NCBI RefSeq assembly: GCF_001685015.1
Contig: NZ_MAYT01000008.1
Span: 1-49,736, forward strand
Direction of reading: 5' to 3'
DNA: 49,736 bases
From: Pseudobacillus wudalianchiensis
GTDB lineage: Bacteria > Bacillota > Bacilli > Bacillales > Domibacillaceae
Part shown: piece by piece, positions 10,493-18,369 of the stretch
How the letters are laid out: each line of letters begins with the position of its first letter
Position numbering within the stretch: position 1 is the stretch's first letter
Translations under genes and position numbers: made by a program
Notes under the pieces: model-generated
Seen by the model: only the letters and a program-made list of their open reading frames with translations
What the model was told of the DNA's origin: nothing
Databases searched by the model: none

Positions 10493-11872
10493 CTAGAAGT
10501 GATTGCGTATATAAATTAATATTAAATGGTTGCCATTAGAACCGGCTTTTTCATACCTAGATCTCTTCAACCCAGGCACCCAGAGCAGTTTCCCCTCGCT
10601 ATCTGTTACGATTGGCCACTGATCACGCCTTGCAAGGACCACTTTCTCATCGATAAATAAGTCTTTTAATTTTTTTGAGCCGTTCATGCCCTTTGGCTGA
10701 ATTTTATCGCCTTTTTTCCTTGTTCGAATATAAAGCGGGAGCTTCACCTTCTCCTCAAGCATCATGTATTCATATTCACCCGTTACTTCGGGGGCTCTAT
10801 CAGTCAATAGAAACTGGCCTCCATAAGGCCAAGAAACCTGGTCTCCACAGTTCAGCTTAAAAGTATATTCCCTTTTTTCTGAAGCATTAAATCTAAAGAC
10901 ACATAATTGGTATTCCCGGCAGACTTTCAGCCCATGCGGCAAGTCCAATTTCCATGAGGATTTGTCTTCCTTTAAAAGCTGTAAAATCTGTTGAATATGT
11001 ATGTAAGAGAAGGGCTTTTTTCCTTTATAAAGATAGTTTAATATTAGATGAATCCCTCTTTTTTGTAAAGGCAAAGGCATTGACTGAAAGCTCTCAATTT
11101 CAAAGGAGCACATACTGTCATCCTTTTGCCATATATTCTTCATTTTCTCCTTTGTTAATTCTTCCAAAAATCTGTTATCTTCATTCAACTCTTCACTAAA
11201 TCTTTGGAAATGCTCATGAACTTTGCGGTTTTCCTCTTTTAAAAAAGGAAGCAGCTCAAGTCGATAACGGTTGCGGGTATAGACAGGCTTCTCATTGCTT
11301 GGATCCCTCTGTGGATTAAGCCGATAATGAAGGCAATATTCTTCAATCATATCCTTGTTTACGGAAAGAAGCGGCCGAATAATCTCTCTTTTTCCGAAAG
11401 CTCTGCGAACTGGAATTCCCGTTCGGCTGCTAGACCCCTTCACGAGCTGCATCATAACAGTTTCTATCTGATCATCTCCATGATGGGCAAGTGCCAGCTT
11501 GTCAGCTGAAAACTTCTCTAGTCCTCTCTCAAAAAATTCGTATCGTACCCGACGTGACACTTCCTGCAATCCCCCGCCTTCTTCCTCCAATTCCTTTGCT
11601 ATATTAATTCTTTCTGCATAAAAAGGAATCTTTTTGCTTTCACAAAATTGTTCAACAAACTGTAACTCCCGGTAAGACTCCTCTCCTCTGAACATATGAT
11701 CCAAATGGAGAGCAAACACTTCAATATTGAATTCTTTACGTTTTCTCTCCAAATAAGAAAGCAACGATAAAGAATCTGGACCACCTGATACACCGACAGC
11801 AACTTTGTCGCCCTTGCTGATTAATTGGTGATGAGTAATAAATTGTTTAACGTTCTCTTCATATGCCAGCAT
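10493..11872 (-). CDS. tilS: tRNA(Ile)-lysidine synthase
   Basis: Changes C34 of the tRNA-Ile2 CAT anticodon to lysidine so that it reads AUA; essential in B. subtilis. The 459-residue protein has the N-type ATP pyrophosphatase loop SGGPDS (29-34), LALAHHGDDQIETVMMQLV around 130-148, RPLLSVNK, and the C-terminal substrate-binding domain ending with PIVTDSEGKLLWVPGLKRS. The ATG at 11872 follows GGAAGAGG. It is the first of the tilS-hpt-ftsH set. In B. subtilis this is yacA. Confidence 0.96.
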   Translation of the reverse strand: MLAYEENVKQFITHHQLISKGDKVAVGVSGGPDSLSLLSYLERKRKEFNIEVFALHLDHMFRGEESYRELQFVEQFCESKKIPFYAERINIAKELEEEGGGLQEVSRRVRYEFFERGLEKFSADKLALAHHGDDQIETVMMQLVKGSSSRTGIPVRRAFGKREIIRPLLSVNKDMIEEYCLHYRLNPQRDPSNEKPVYTRNRYRLELLPFLKEENRKVHEHFQRFSEELNEDNRFLEELTKEKMKNIWQKDDSMCSFEIESFQSMPLPLQKRGIHLILNYLYKGKKPFSYIHIQQILQLLKEDKSSWKLDLPHGLKVCREYQLCVFRFNASEKREYTFKLNCGDQVSWPYGGQFLLTDRAPEVTGEYEYMMLEEKVKLPLYIRTRKKGDKIQPKGMNGSKKLKDLFIDEKVVLARRDQWPIVTDSEGKLLWVPGLKRSRYEKAGSNGNHLILIYIRNHF

Positions 11873-11949
11873 CTATTCCTCTTCCTGCTCTTTTTATTGA
11901 CTATATTAACACTTTCTAAAGATAACAAACAAAAAGAAAAAGTTTATCT

Positions 11950-12909
11950 TTAAATAAGCAGTTCTGTCAGCACGTAGAGGACATACACAACGGCAATAAA
12001 CAAAACAGCCGCTAAAGTAAATAAGCCCCGCTCTTTCCTCTTTTGTTTATAAATCGCCCTTCCGTTGTTTTTACGGACAGCTGATCTCCTATTTACCGGT
12101 TCTTTTTTCTTTGTCTCGCTATTAAGTGAAACGAGCAGCTCTGTTCGCATAGCACTGGCGGAAGAATACTTTCCTTGCAACGCTTTTATTAATACAGGAG
12201 CAATAGCTTGCAGCTCCTTCTTTTGCCTAACTTTAGCTTCTAATTGTTTTATGCCTTCCTCATTTCGTGAAAATCGCTCTGGATACACTAGGTTGATGGC
12301 TACCATCGCAGCGGCAAATAAATCATAAGAAGGCTCTGCTTTTCTGGATCCTGCACGCCAATAACCCCTGTCAAAAAATTCTGTATACTCTTTGATAGCA
12401 CGCCCCATTTTAGTTGTGCCGCCAACATCTATACAACGGAGAGCAAAAGGCGGACCCGAGACGATTAGATTATCCGGTTTAATATCACCAAAGATCCAGC
12501 CGGCTTCGTGAAGCGTCTGTAAGTTTTCTAACAGCTGCAATAGCAAAACACCAATCCATGATGAACCTCTCATCCGGATAAAAGCAGACAGTGTTGGTCC
12601 CTGTATGTATTCCATCACATAAAATGGCTGCACTCCGTACCCGCTCTCCCAATCATCAGCATCTAACAAAGAAGGTCCAAGGGAAGACCCCTGGACCTTA
12701 GCAAACGCCTTCAAAACGTTCATTTCAGCTGTGATGGATAATGAGTTACTGAATTTCAGCGCAGCAGCCCCGTCTGGCCCATTCACTAAATAGACTGTTC
12801 CGGTGGCTCCCCGGCCGAGCAGCCGCTCCACCAAGTAAGCTTGACTATGCCATTTCCCATGTATGACAGTTCCCCGGCCAATATTAAACTGATTTCTCGA
12901 TGTATTCAT
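11950..12909 (-). CDS. yabT: Serine/threonine protein kinase YabT (sporulation)
   Basis: Hanks-type kinase with a C-terminal membrane anchor; B. subtilis YabT is a forespore DNA-binding kinase that phosphorylates RecA and others. Visible here are the glycine loop LLGRGATGTVYLV, the ATP lysine in AALKF, the catalytic loop GWIFGDIKPDNLIV, and CIDVGG where most kinases have DFG. The basic stretch KKKEPVNRRSAVRKNNGR leads into one transmembrane helix at the end. Unlike PrkC it has no extracellular domain. The start is uncertain: ATG 12909 matches the family best, with GTG 12915 or GTG 12969 upstream. It overlaps the end of yabS. Confidence 0.9.
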   Translation of the reverse strand: MNTSRNQFNIGRGTVIHGKWHSQAYLVERLLGRGATGTVYLVNGPDGAAALKFSNSLSITAEMNVLKAFAKVQGSSLGPSLLDADDWESGYGVQPFYVMEYIQGPTLSAFIRMRGSSWIGVLLLQLLENLQTLHEAGWIFGDIKPDNLIVSGPPFALRCIDVGGTTKMGRAIKEYTEFFDRGYWRAGSRKAEPSYDLFAAAMVAINLVYPERFSRNEEGIKQLEAKVRQKKELQAIAPVLIKALQGKYSSASAMRTELLVSLNSETKKKEPVNRRSAVRKNNGRAIYKQKRKERGLFTLAAVLFIAVVYVLYVLTELLI

Positions 12910-13618
12910 CGCCACCTGATAACCAGCCTTTCCTGCTTCGTTTCTTTTTAAATTGGGAAATAGCTTCACGAATAGCAGGTCCAGTTGGTGTTAATCCTCC
13001 CGGAGACAGCTTCGAGAACAGAGATGTTAAAGAGTCTAACTTAGGTGTCCAGTCAAGCAGCTGTTCCGTATCTTTTCTTTTCCCAGGAAATATTGATAAG
13101 GAAAAGAGATTGCTCCCCATTCTCGCATTCATGCTTAGTGACAAATCAAGCAACGCTTCTTTTACAGTCGGCAGCTTGCTTTTCATACTGGCGCTCGTAT
13201 CAACTAAGATCAATACCTCTAAGTTAGCTGTTTCACCGAGCTCGTCCACCACTTCCATTACCTCGCCACGCGTATCCGGCGGCAACGACTCCATACCAGT
13301 GTCCTTATTCAATATCTTCTTTAATTGTTCATTCACTACTCCTTGCAGCGTCTGGGTCATAGCTTGTCTTGTCACCATCTGCACTGTGTGGGAAAGCTGC
13401 TTGGCAAAAACGGTTTGACTGATCCCTCCTCCTGAAAGAGCAATCTGATCAATTTCCTGAAGTCCTCGCTCATCTGTAGCTTGATCATCTATCATTCCAA
13501 TAACATTAACGGTAATTCCCTGCTCTCGAGCTAAAGCAGCCATAGCAACTGGATCTTCGCCATGATTTGAGCAGCCATCCGTTAGCAGCAAAATTTGCTT
13601 AATCGTCCCTTGCTTCAT
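12884..13618 (-). CDS. yabS: von Willebrand factor A domain protein YabS
   Basis: The 244-residue protein resembles B. subtilis YabS, whose function is not known. A VWA-type fold is suggested by VLILVDTSASMKSKLPTVKE (a MIDAS DxSxS motif) near residue 145 and a second Rossmann-like strand ILLLTDGCSNHGED at the N-terminus. The segment LSPGGLTPTGPAIREAI supplies the MIDAS threonine. No signal peptide or membrane helix is seen. The ATG at 13618 has GGAGG 7 nt upstream. It lies between spoIIE and yabT and overlaps yabT by 26 nt, so a role linked to the kinase and sporulation is likely but unproven. Confidence 0.9.
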   Translation of the reverse strand: MKQGTIKQILLLTDGCSNHGEDPVAMAALAREQGITVNVIGMIDDQATDERGLQEIDQIALSGGGISQTVFAKQLSHTVQMVTRQAMTQTLQGVVNEQLKKILNKDTGMESLPPDTRGEVMEVVDELGETANLEVLILVDTSASMKSKLPTVKEALLDLSLSMNARMGSNLFSLSIFPGKRKDTEQLLDWTPKLDSLTSLFSKLSPGGLTPTGPAIREAISQFKKKRSRKGWLSGGDEYIEKSV

Positions 13619-13703
13619 CATAACCCCTCCAACCTTCACGAGTTATTACCAGCCTCGCCATAAAGAGGGAAAATTATACTTATAAAGGGACAAATTCACC
13701 ACC

Positions 13704-16199
13704 TTAAGAAATTTTCTTTTTCTTTTTTGAAAAACCGAACTGCATTGGAATGGATGTCCATTTTGGCAGGTTGTGTTCTACTTTTGCCACTACCACCGTC
13801 ATATCATCTTCAATCTCTCCTGATCTTGTTCGAATAACTTCTTCAATAAGTAAATCAGCAATCATTTGCGGGTCATCCGTTTCCATTTCCTGTATTTTTC
13901 TCTTCATCCATAGGTCTTTGTTTTCTACATTTTTTGGCCCTTCAAAGATTCCGTCACTCATCATGATAATTAAGTCTCCAGACTTAAGCTGTTCACTCAC
14001 TACATCTACCTCGAATTCCTGTAAAATACCGATTGGCAGATTGCTTGCTTCTATTTTCATTATTTTGCTGCCTCGTTTAATAAAGCTTGGCGTCGACCCT
14101 ACTTTTAAAAAGTTAGCTACAGCATCCTGCAAATCAATAATCACAAGATCAAGAGTGGAAAAAATTTCATCGGTTGTCCGCAAAGACAGAATAGAGTTGA
14201 CCGATTTAATAGCCACCTTTTCCTCGATGCCTGATTTCAAAATTTGCTGCAGCAGCCGAAGCGTTTCATGACTCTCATAATGAGCCCTTTCTCCATTCCC
14301 CATTCCGTCACTAATCGCAACAGCATATTTCCCTGCCCCGAGCTCAATGGTAGAATAGCTGTCTCCCGAAACTAATCCGCCGCCCTTAGCCGCATGAGCT
14401 ACTCCTGTTTGTACAGCAAAAGCTTTGGCAGAACGGAAAATCACATGGCACATGCCAGCAGGCCCCCCGTCGAAGTCTTCTTTATGAACGATGACATTAT
14501 CGCCTAAAATATCAGACAGCATAGGGGCGATCACCTTTTGACATTCTCCATGGTTATTGCAAGAAGCGGGCAGGCTAATTTCAATGTCTACATTGCTTTT
14601 TTGCAGACTATATATATCGACGTAATCAATCTCCAATCCAAATGACTCGATCGCTTCTAATATTTGTTCTTCCTGATTGTAATGATTTTCCCGTTCCCGT
14701 TGAATTTCTTCCGCAAAATCACTCATGACTTCAGAAACCCCTCGCAACTGCTCTGCCACAAGCTTCCTGCTATCATGAACTTGCTTTTTTAACTTTTGAT
14801 TGGCCTGATAATAAGTTAGCTGCTGCTTAATGGCTTCTTCCACTCGACCTGGGCGGAAACAATGGGTATCCAGCTCTCTTGACAGTCTTTGACTTAGCCC
14901 TGCTTGTCCTTCATCTAATTCATACAGCACATCTTTCATTAAATGATAAGTATGATGGAAATTTTTTGTCCAACACTGTTCTTTCTTAAAACATGTTTGA
15001 CATGTTTTTTCTGTTACATGGCTTAAAAACATATCTAACTCCCGCTCTTCGTAATTATCCAGCGCTTCAATATTGTACTGAGAAAAACTTTTTGACAGCG
15101 CTTGGAACACTTCGGAAAATTGTTCTACCCTGCTCGCTGTTACATCCCGCATCTTCCGTAAATATTGTTGCTGTTCATTTGAATGCTCGGCTGTCCCCGG
15201 TATAAGCTTTGCAAGCTGATCGGTAAGAATTTTAGGCGTTAAAAACAAGAGCGCTACAGCCACTAATGATTCATACAATGTTTGGGTAAGAGGAACACCT
15301 TGCTCTCCGTACATTCCAGCGAGCAGAGTGGCAATGATAAGCCCCCCTGCCGCTCCTGCTTTCCGCCACTCTTTTAACAACCCGCCAAGCAAACCAGCAA
15401 AAGCAAGCAGGCTCATTTGAAAGAAACTAGAAACACTGGCGAGACTAAAGATCAGTCCGGTGACTACACCGACAGTAGACCCGACTGCAGCGCCGGAAAT
15501 AAACGAGAAAATAAGTACCAAATATCTAGAAAAGATGTGTTCAATCGATAAACCATAGAGAGACCAGCCGATCGTACCTGATGTAATGGAAGCAAGCATA
15601 ATAATCAAACTGACAATCTCTTCTGTTTTTAATGCTTTAATCCGCTTTTTTAGTGATAAAAAAGGAATGGTTTGCATAAAAATGAGTGTAAGTACAAAGG
15701 CCAAAGAAGATTCAATTACAGCCATTAACAAATCATAAGGGACAAATTGCTGGCCATTTTGAAAATAAGCAAAGCCTATTTTCACTGCCATAGCCGTAAA
15801 GAAAACAAAAAATGGCAGTGACACTATATCTTCTTTATGAAAGTTTTTTAGCATTCGGTAGGCGACTAGGAAGACAGCTATAGAAAAAAAGGAATAGCTC
15901 ATTTGCTCGATGGACAAGGTTAAAGATCCGGCAAGCAAGCCTATCAAAGCAAGCGGTGCACAGTCACGCCTTAGCATGAAAGCAGCGGCAAAAAAAGGAA
16001 GACCAAACGGCGTTAAATGAGACAAAATTAATGCTCGACCTAACAAAAAGCCTATAATCAGTAAAATAAACCCTTTTTCAAGCAGCAGTACTTGCAACTG
16101 AGTAAAAAACTGTTTAAGCCCTTTGAATACCTCCACCTTCGTCTCTTCTAATCCCACATGATTGACCGGCTCTGTTAAACTTCTTTCCGCTTTCTCCAC
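13704..16199 (-). CDS. spoIIE: Stage II sporulation protein E (membrane PP2C phosphatase)
   Basis: Dephosphorylates SpoIIAA to switch on sigma-F in the forespore and takes part in polar septation. The 831-residue protein has about ten N-terminal transmembrane helices (roughly 30-330), a central oligomerisation region with coiled-coil character and several Cys (CQTCFKKEQC), and a C-terminal PP2C domain. Metal-binding aspartates lie in SGDSYS (Asp613), ISDGMGNG (Asp631), MSDG (Asp749) and EDDMT (Asp798/799). GTG 16199 is the start: GGGAG lies 9 nt upstream and the sequence then reads MEKAERS like B. subtilis. Its promoter is of the Spo0A type (see 16234-16298). Confidence 0.98.
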   Translation of the reverse strand: MEKAERSLTEPVNHVGLEETKVEVFKGLKQFFTQLQVLLLEKGFILLIIGFLLGRALILSHLTPFGLPFFAAAFMLRRDCAPLALIGLLAGSLTLSIEQMSYSFFSIAVFLVAYRMLKNFHKEDIVSLPFFVFFTAMAVKIGFAYFQNGQQFVPYDLLMAVIESSLAFVLTLIFMQTIPFLSLKKRIKALKTEEIVSLIIMLASITSGTIGWSLYGLSIEHIFSRYLVLIFSFISGAAVGSTVGVVTGLIFSLASVSSFFQMSLLAFAGLLGGLLKEWRKAGAAGGLIIATLLAGMYGEQGVPLTQTLYESLVAVALLFLTPKILTDQLAKLIPGTAEHSNEQQQYLRKMRDVTASRVEQFSEVFQALSKSFSQYNIEALDNYEERELDMFLSHVTEKTCQTCFKKEQCWTKNFHHTYHLMKDVLYELDEGQAGLSQRLSRELDTHCFRPGRVEEAIKQQLTYYQANQKLKKQVHDSRKLVAEQLRGVSEVMSDFAEEIQRERENHYNQEEQILEAIESFGLEIDYVDIYSLQKSNVDIEISLPASCNNHGECQKVIAPMLSDILGDNVIVHKEDFDGGPAGMCHVIFRSAKAFAVQTGVAHAAKGGGLVSGDSYSTIELGAGKYAVAISDGMGNGERAHYESHETLRLLQQILKSGIEEKVAIKSVNSILSLRTTDEIFSTLDLVIIDLQDAVANFLKVGSTPSFIKRGSKIMKIEASNLPIGILQEFEVDVVSEQLKSGDLIIMMSDGIFEGPKNVENKDLWMKRKIQEMETDDPQMIADLLIEEVIRTRSGEIEDDMTVVVAKVEHNLPKWTSIPMQFGFSKKKKKIS

Positions 16200-16233
16200 A
16201 GTTAACAACTCCCATCCACGTTTCTTTGCTGCC

Positions 16234-16298
16234 ATTATACAAAACAACGGTTTCAAAGTTTGTCAAAAAGAGAAGGCTTGTCAAAAAACCGTTCGACA
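16234..16298 (-). promoter_or_regulatory. spoIIE promoter of the Spo0A-activated type
   Basis: On the minus strand -35 TTGACA (16261-16266) and -10 TATAAT (16234-16239) are separated by 21 bp, the unusual spacing known for B. subtilis spoIIE. Upstream is a perfect Spo0A box TGTCGAA (16292-16298) and a second box-like TTTTGACAAG (16278-16287). Perfect hexamers at a non-functional distance plus 0A boxes are what is expected of a promoter that needs Spo0A~P to work with sigma-A. Confidence 0.85.
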
Positions 16299-16338
16299 GC
16301 AAGAAAAGCCACTTTTTTCAGAAACCGTAAAAAAGAGA

Positions 16339-16367
16339 TTGACAACTCAGTTTATCCTCAGTATTAT
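16339..16367 (+). promoter_or_regulatory. tRNA-Met/tRNA-Glu promoter
   Basis: Plus-strand -35 TTGACA (16339-16344) and -10 TATTAT (16362-16367) are 17 bp apart and lie 30 nt before tRNA-Met. It is divergent from, and about 40 bp away from, the Spo0A boxes of spoIIE. Confidence 0.85.
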
Positions 16368-16397
16368 AGTCATTGTGCTTGAATTTCTATTTATCAT

Positions 16398-16471
16398 GGC
16401 GGTGTAGCTCAGCTGGCTAGAGCGTACGGTTCATACCCGTGAGGTCGGGGGTTCGATCCCCTCCGCCGCTA
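16398..16471 (+). tRNA. tRNA-Met (CAT)
   Basis: Full cloverleaf of 74 nt without encoded CCA. The acceptor stem is GGCGGTG with CGCCGCT, the D arm is in AGCTCAGCTGGCTAGAGC, the anticodon CAT is at 16432-16434 in a TACGG/CCGTG stem, and the T arm is GGGGG-TTCGATC-CCCTC. The paired first base (G1 with U72) and the sequence match elongator tRNA-Met; an initiator would have an unpaired position 1 and a GGG/CCC anticodon stem. A lysidine-type tRNA-Ile2 cannot be fully excluded by sequence alone. It is followed by tRNA-Glu, as the trnSL pair next to spoIIE in B. subtilis. Confidence 0.95.
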
Positions 16472-16591
16472 TTAAAAACCAAATTTCGTTTAATAGCGTT
16501 TTTGTATCAGCTTCTGGAAAAAGTAGACAGCTATGATTTACTTAGCTATTCAAACTCGTAATCTACATTTATCATTCTAGTTTTTTACACT

Positions 16592-16663
16592 GGCCCGTTG
16601 GTCAAGCGGTTAAGACACCGCCCTTTCACGGCGGTAACACGGGTTCGAATCCCGTACGGGTCA
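16592..16663 (+). tRNA. tRNA-Glu (TTC)
   Basis: Cloverleaf of 72 nt: acceptor GGCCCGT with ACGGGTC and discriminator A, anticodon stem CCGCC/GGCGG with TTC at 16625-16627, and T arm ACGGG-TTCGAAT-CCCGT. CCA is not encoded. It lies 120 nt after tRNA-Met and is followed by a terminator, so the two are probably transcribed together. Confidence 0.96.
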
Positions 16664-16670
16664 TCGGCAA

Positions 16671-16720
16671 AAAAACCAGATTTCTACGGATCCAAGCGGT
16701 CTGTCAGAGATCTGGTTTTT
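16671..16720 (+). terminator. Terminator of the tRNA operon
   Basis: Hairpin with arms AAAACCAGAT and ATCTGGTTTT, a loop of about 28 nt, and a T run, 8 nt after tRNA-Glu. Confidence 0.8.
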
Positions 16721-16759
16721 TATTTTGCCTATCATTCGTCAGTTTCTATATGTTATAAA

Positions 16760-16785
16760 AAAAGCGGCTCTTTTGCCGCTTTTTC
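16760..16785. terminator. Second terminator-like hairpin
   Basis: Symmetric hairpin AAAAGCGGC/GCCGCTTTTT with a 6-nt loop, with A and T runs on both sides so that it could act in either direction. It lies between the tRNA terminator and the promoter of the VOC gene; no gene it clearly serves is visible. Confidence 0.7.
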
Positions 16786-16857
16786 TTGTATCCTCCTATC
16801 TTATCGCTTTTTATGCAATTTCTTGCTCGGTTTATTGACATCTTTCTCTTTTTTTAG

Positions 16858-16886
16858 TTGACAACGTTCAGCTGTGCATCTATATT
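16858..16886 (+). promoter_or_regulatory. Promoter of the VOC-family gene
   Basis: Plus-strand -35 TTGACA (16858-16863) and -10 TATATT (16881-16886) with a 17-bp spacer, ending about 25 nt before the VOC gene. A second TTGACA at 16835-16840 has no matching -10. Confidence 0.75.
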
Positions 16887-16911
16887 TTCCATATTAAAAT
16901 AAAAAGAGGTG

Positions 16912-17328
16912 ATGAAATTGAAGGGACAAGCTACGCCTTATTTAACATTTAACGGCAACGCCAAAGAAGCACTTAATTTTTACGCACAAACCTTTCAAGC
17001 AGAAATACAAAGACTTCAAACATTTGGAGAAGCAGATTATCCAACGCCTCCGGAAGCGGCAGACCGAGTGATGCATGCTCGTTTAAGTAAAGGAGATTTT
17101 CTTATAATGGTCTCTGACACTTTTCCGGGACAAGATGTTCAGATCGGAAACCATATTTCTCTGGCATTAACTTTTGAGAGCAAAGAAGAAATTCAATCTG
17201 TATACGAGAAGTTACAGCAAGAAGGAACTATTCAAATGGAATTGCAAGATACATTTTGGGGCTCCACATATGCTAAATTACAGGATAAATTTGGCACCAT
17301 CTGGCAGCTAGACTGCCCTAAACAATAA
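16912..17328 (+). CDS. VOC-superfamily (glyoxalase/PhnB-like) protein
   Basis: The 138-residue protein has the PhnB-like form of the vicinal oxygen chelate fold: ATPYLTFNGNAKEALNFYAQ at the start, RVMHARLSKGDFLIMVSDTF in the middle, and WGSTYAKLQDKFGTIWQLD at the end. Such proteins are often annotated as glyoxalase or 3-demethylubiquinone methyltransferase-like; the true substrate is unknown. It has its own promoter and terminator and is convergent with yabR. It is not part of this locus in B. subtilis, so it looks like an insertion. ATG 16912 is used, but TTG 16918 is better spaced from AGAGGTG; GTG 16909 is also possible. Confidence 0.85.
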   Translation: MKLKGQATPYLTFNGNAKEALNFYAQTFQAEIQRLQTFGEADYPTPPEAADRVMHARLSKGDFLIMVSDTFPGQDVQIGNHISLALTFESKEEIQSVYEKLQQEGTIQMELQDTFWGSTYAKLQDKFGTIWQLDCPKQ

Positions 17329-17376
17329 AAAAAGCTGCCTTGCAAGGCTTATAAGGCCTTGCAAGGCAGCTTTTTT
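17327..17376. terminator. Bidirectional terminator between the VOC gene and yabR
   Basis: Very stable hairpin with roughly 20-bp arms (GCTGCCTTGCAAGGC pairing with GCCTTGCAAGGCAGC plus flanking A/T runs) around a 7-nt loop. It serves the VOC gene on the plus strand and yabR on the minus strand. Confidence 0.93.
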
Positions 17377-17428
17377 GCTGCTGAATGTTTTTCCGATCAG
17401 TTCATAATTATAGTTAAATAGACAGCAA

Positions 17429-17872
17429 TTAACCCCTTTTCGCTCCTCTACCGCCGCGGCGCGATTCTGTTTGGCGTTTCAAGGTAGACAGACGATCTTC
17501 ACTTTCCTTGAGAAAGCGGGCCATTTTTTGTTCAAAGTTTTCTTTCGGAGTTGAATAGCTTCCTCCTCCTCTTGGTCCTTTAGAGCGGAAATCATTATTT
17601 CTTGGACGGGGACGATAGGATTGCTGTTGCTGCGGCTGGTCTTTCGCTTTGCGGATGGACAAACCAATTTTTCCATCGCTTTCCACATTAATGACTTTTA
17701 CTTCTACTTCATCGCCGACCTTTAAATGGTCGTTGATGTCTTTTACATAGTTGTCCGCTACTTCACTAATGTGTACTAATCCAGTTGAGCCTTCTGGCAG
17801 TTCAACAAACGCTCCAAATTTAGTGATCCCTGTCACTTTACCTTGTAACTTGCTGCCTACTTCGATTGACAT
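17429..17872 (-). CDS. yabR: S1-domain RNA-binding protein YabR
   Basis: The 147-residue protein has one S1 domain at about 5-75 (GSKLQGKVTGITKFGAFVEL, GLVHISEVADNYVKD, GDEVEVKVINVESDGKIGLS), similar to the polynucleotide phosphorylase S1 domain. The tail is basic and rich in Gln, Arg and Gly (RPRPRNNDFRSKGPRGGGSY and a final RRGGRGAKRG), likely to bind RNA. It is longer than the B. subtilis protein (about 128 residues) because of this tail. The ATG at 17872 follows AAGGAGG by about 12 nt, a long spacing. It lies after divIC; its precise role is not known. Confidence 0.93.
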   Translation of the reverse strand: MSIEVGSKLQGKVTGITKFGAFVELPEGSTGLVHISEVADNYVKDINDHLKVGDEVEVKVINVESDGKIGLSIRKAKDQPQQQQSYRPRPRNNDFRSKGPRGGGSYSTPKENFEQKMARFLKESEDRLSTLKRQTESRRGGRGAKRG

Positions 17873-17954
17873 AAAAAAAATGTTCCTCCTTAGAAATGAT
17901 CAAACTTTAACCTTTATTATATTACGAAAAAAAAAGGTGTCAATATAACCCTTC

Positions 17955-18353
17955 TTATTCTTTACTTTTCCCATTGCTTTCCTCTGATTCAGGAAGGTTA
18001 AATATAATCTCTCCATCATCAGATAAAAAGTACTTTTTTCTCGCGAGTTCCGCAATATATTCATCGTCTTCTAGTTTCTTTAATTCTTCCTCGTATCGTT
18101 TCTGTTGCTGCTTCAGCTCTGCCAGCGATGCTTCTGCTTTTTCTTTCGCTAGCTTTTGTTCTTCTAGATGGGCCGTCCGTGAATAAAGAGTCGACATTAA
18201 GCCCACAGAAATCATCAGAGCTACGACAACAAAGGCAATCAGCCTCCTGTACAGCTTCTTTTTGTGCCTTGCCATAAATAAGTCTTTTCTCGCACGGCTG
18301 AAGACAAAGGCGTTTTTCAAGGCAGTTACTTTACTTTTGTTCAAACCGCTCAT
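17955..18353 (-). CDS. divIC: Cell-division protein DivIC (FtsB-like)
   Basis: Bitopic division protein that forms a complex with FtsL and DivIB at the septum. The 132-residue protein has a cytoplasmic basic N-terminus, one transmembrane helix at about 38-56 (LIAFVVVALMISVGLMSTLY), an extracellular coiled coil (about 60-98, rich in E, K, L, Q), and the conserved end DDEYIAELARKKYFLSDDGEIIF. The ATG at 18353 is preceded by GGGAGG. It lies 16 nt after yabQ and precedes yabR, as in B. subtilis. Confidence 0.96.
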   Translation of the reverse strand: MSGLNKSKVTALKNAFVFSRARKDLFMARHKKKLYRRLIAFVVVALMISVGLMSTLYSRTAHLEEQKLAKEKAEASLAELKQQQKRYEEELKKLEDDEYIAELARKKYFLSDDGEIIFNLPESEESNGKSKE

Positions 18354-18369
18354 TTCCCTTCCTCCCGGC

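Noticed and set aside
12900-13418. Plus-strand open frame of 172 codons inside yabS
   Set aside because: It lies antisense to yabS, which has clear family similarity; no start signal or family.
13750-14271. Plus-strand open frame of 173 codons inside spoIIE
   Set aside because: It is antisense to the conserved PP2C domain; serine-rich composition is typical of an antisense frame.
16398-16471. Initiator tRNA-fMet
   Set aside because: The first base pair is formed and the anticodon stem lacks the three G-C pairs of initiators.
16598-16861. Plus-strand open frame of 87 codons over tRNA-Glu
   Set aside because: It reads through the tRNA gene and two hairpins; no coding signal is visible.
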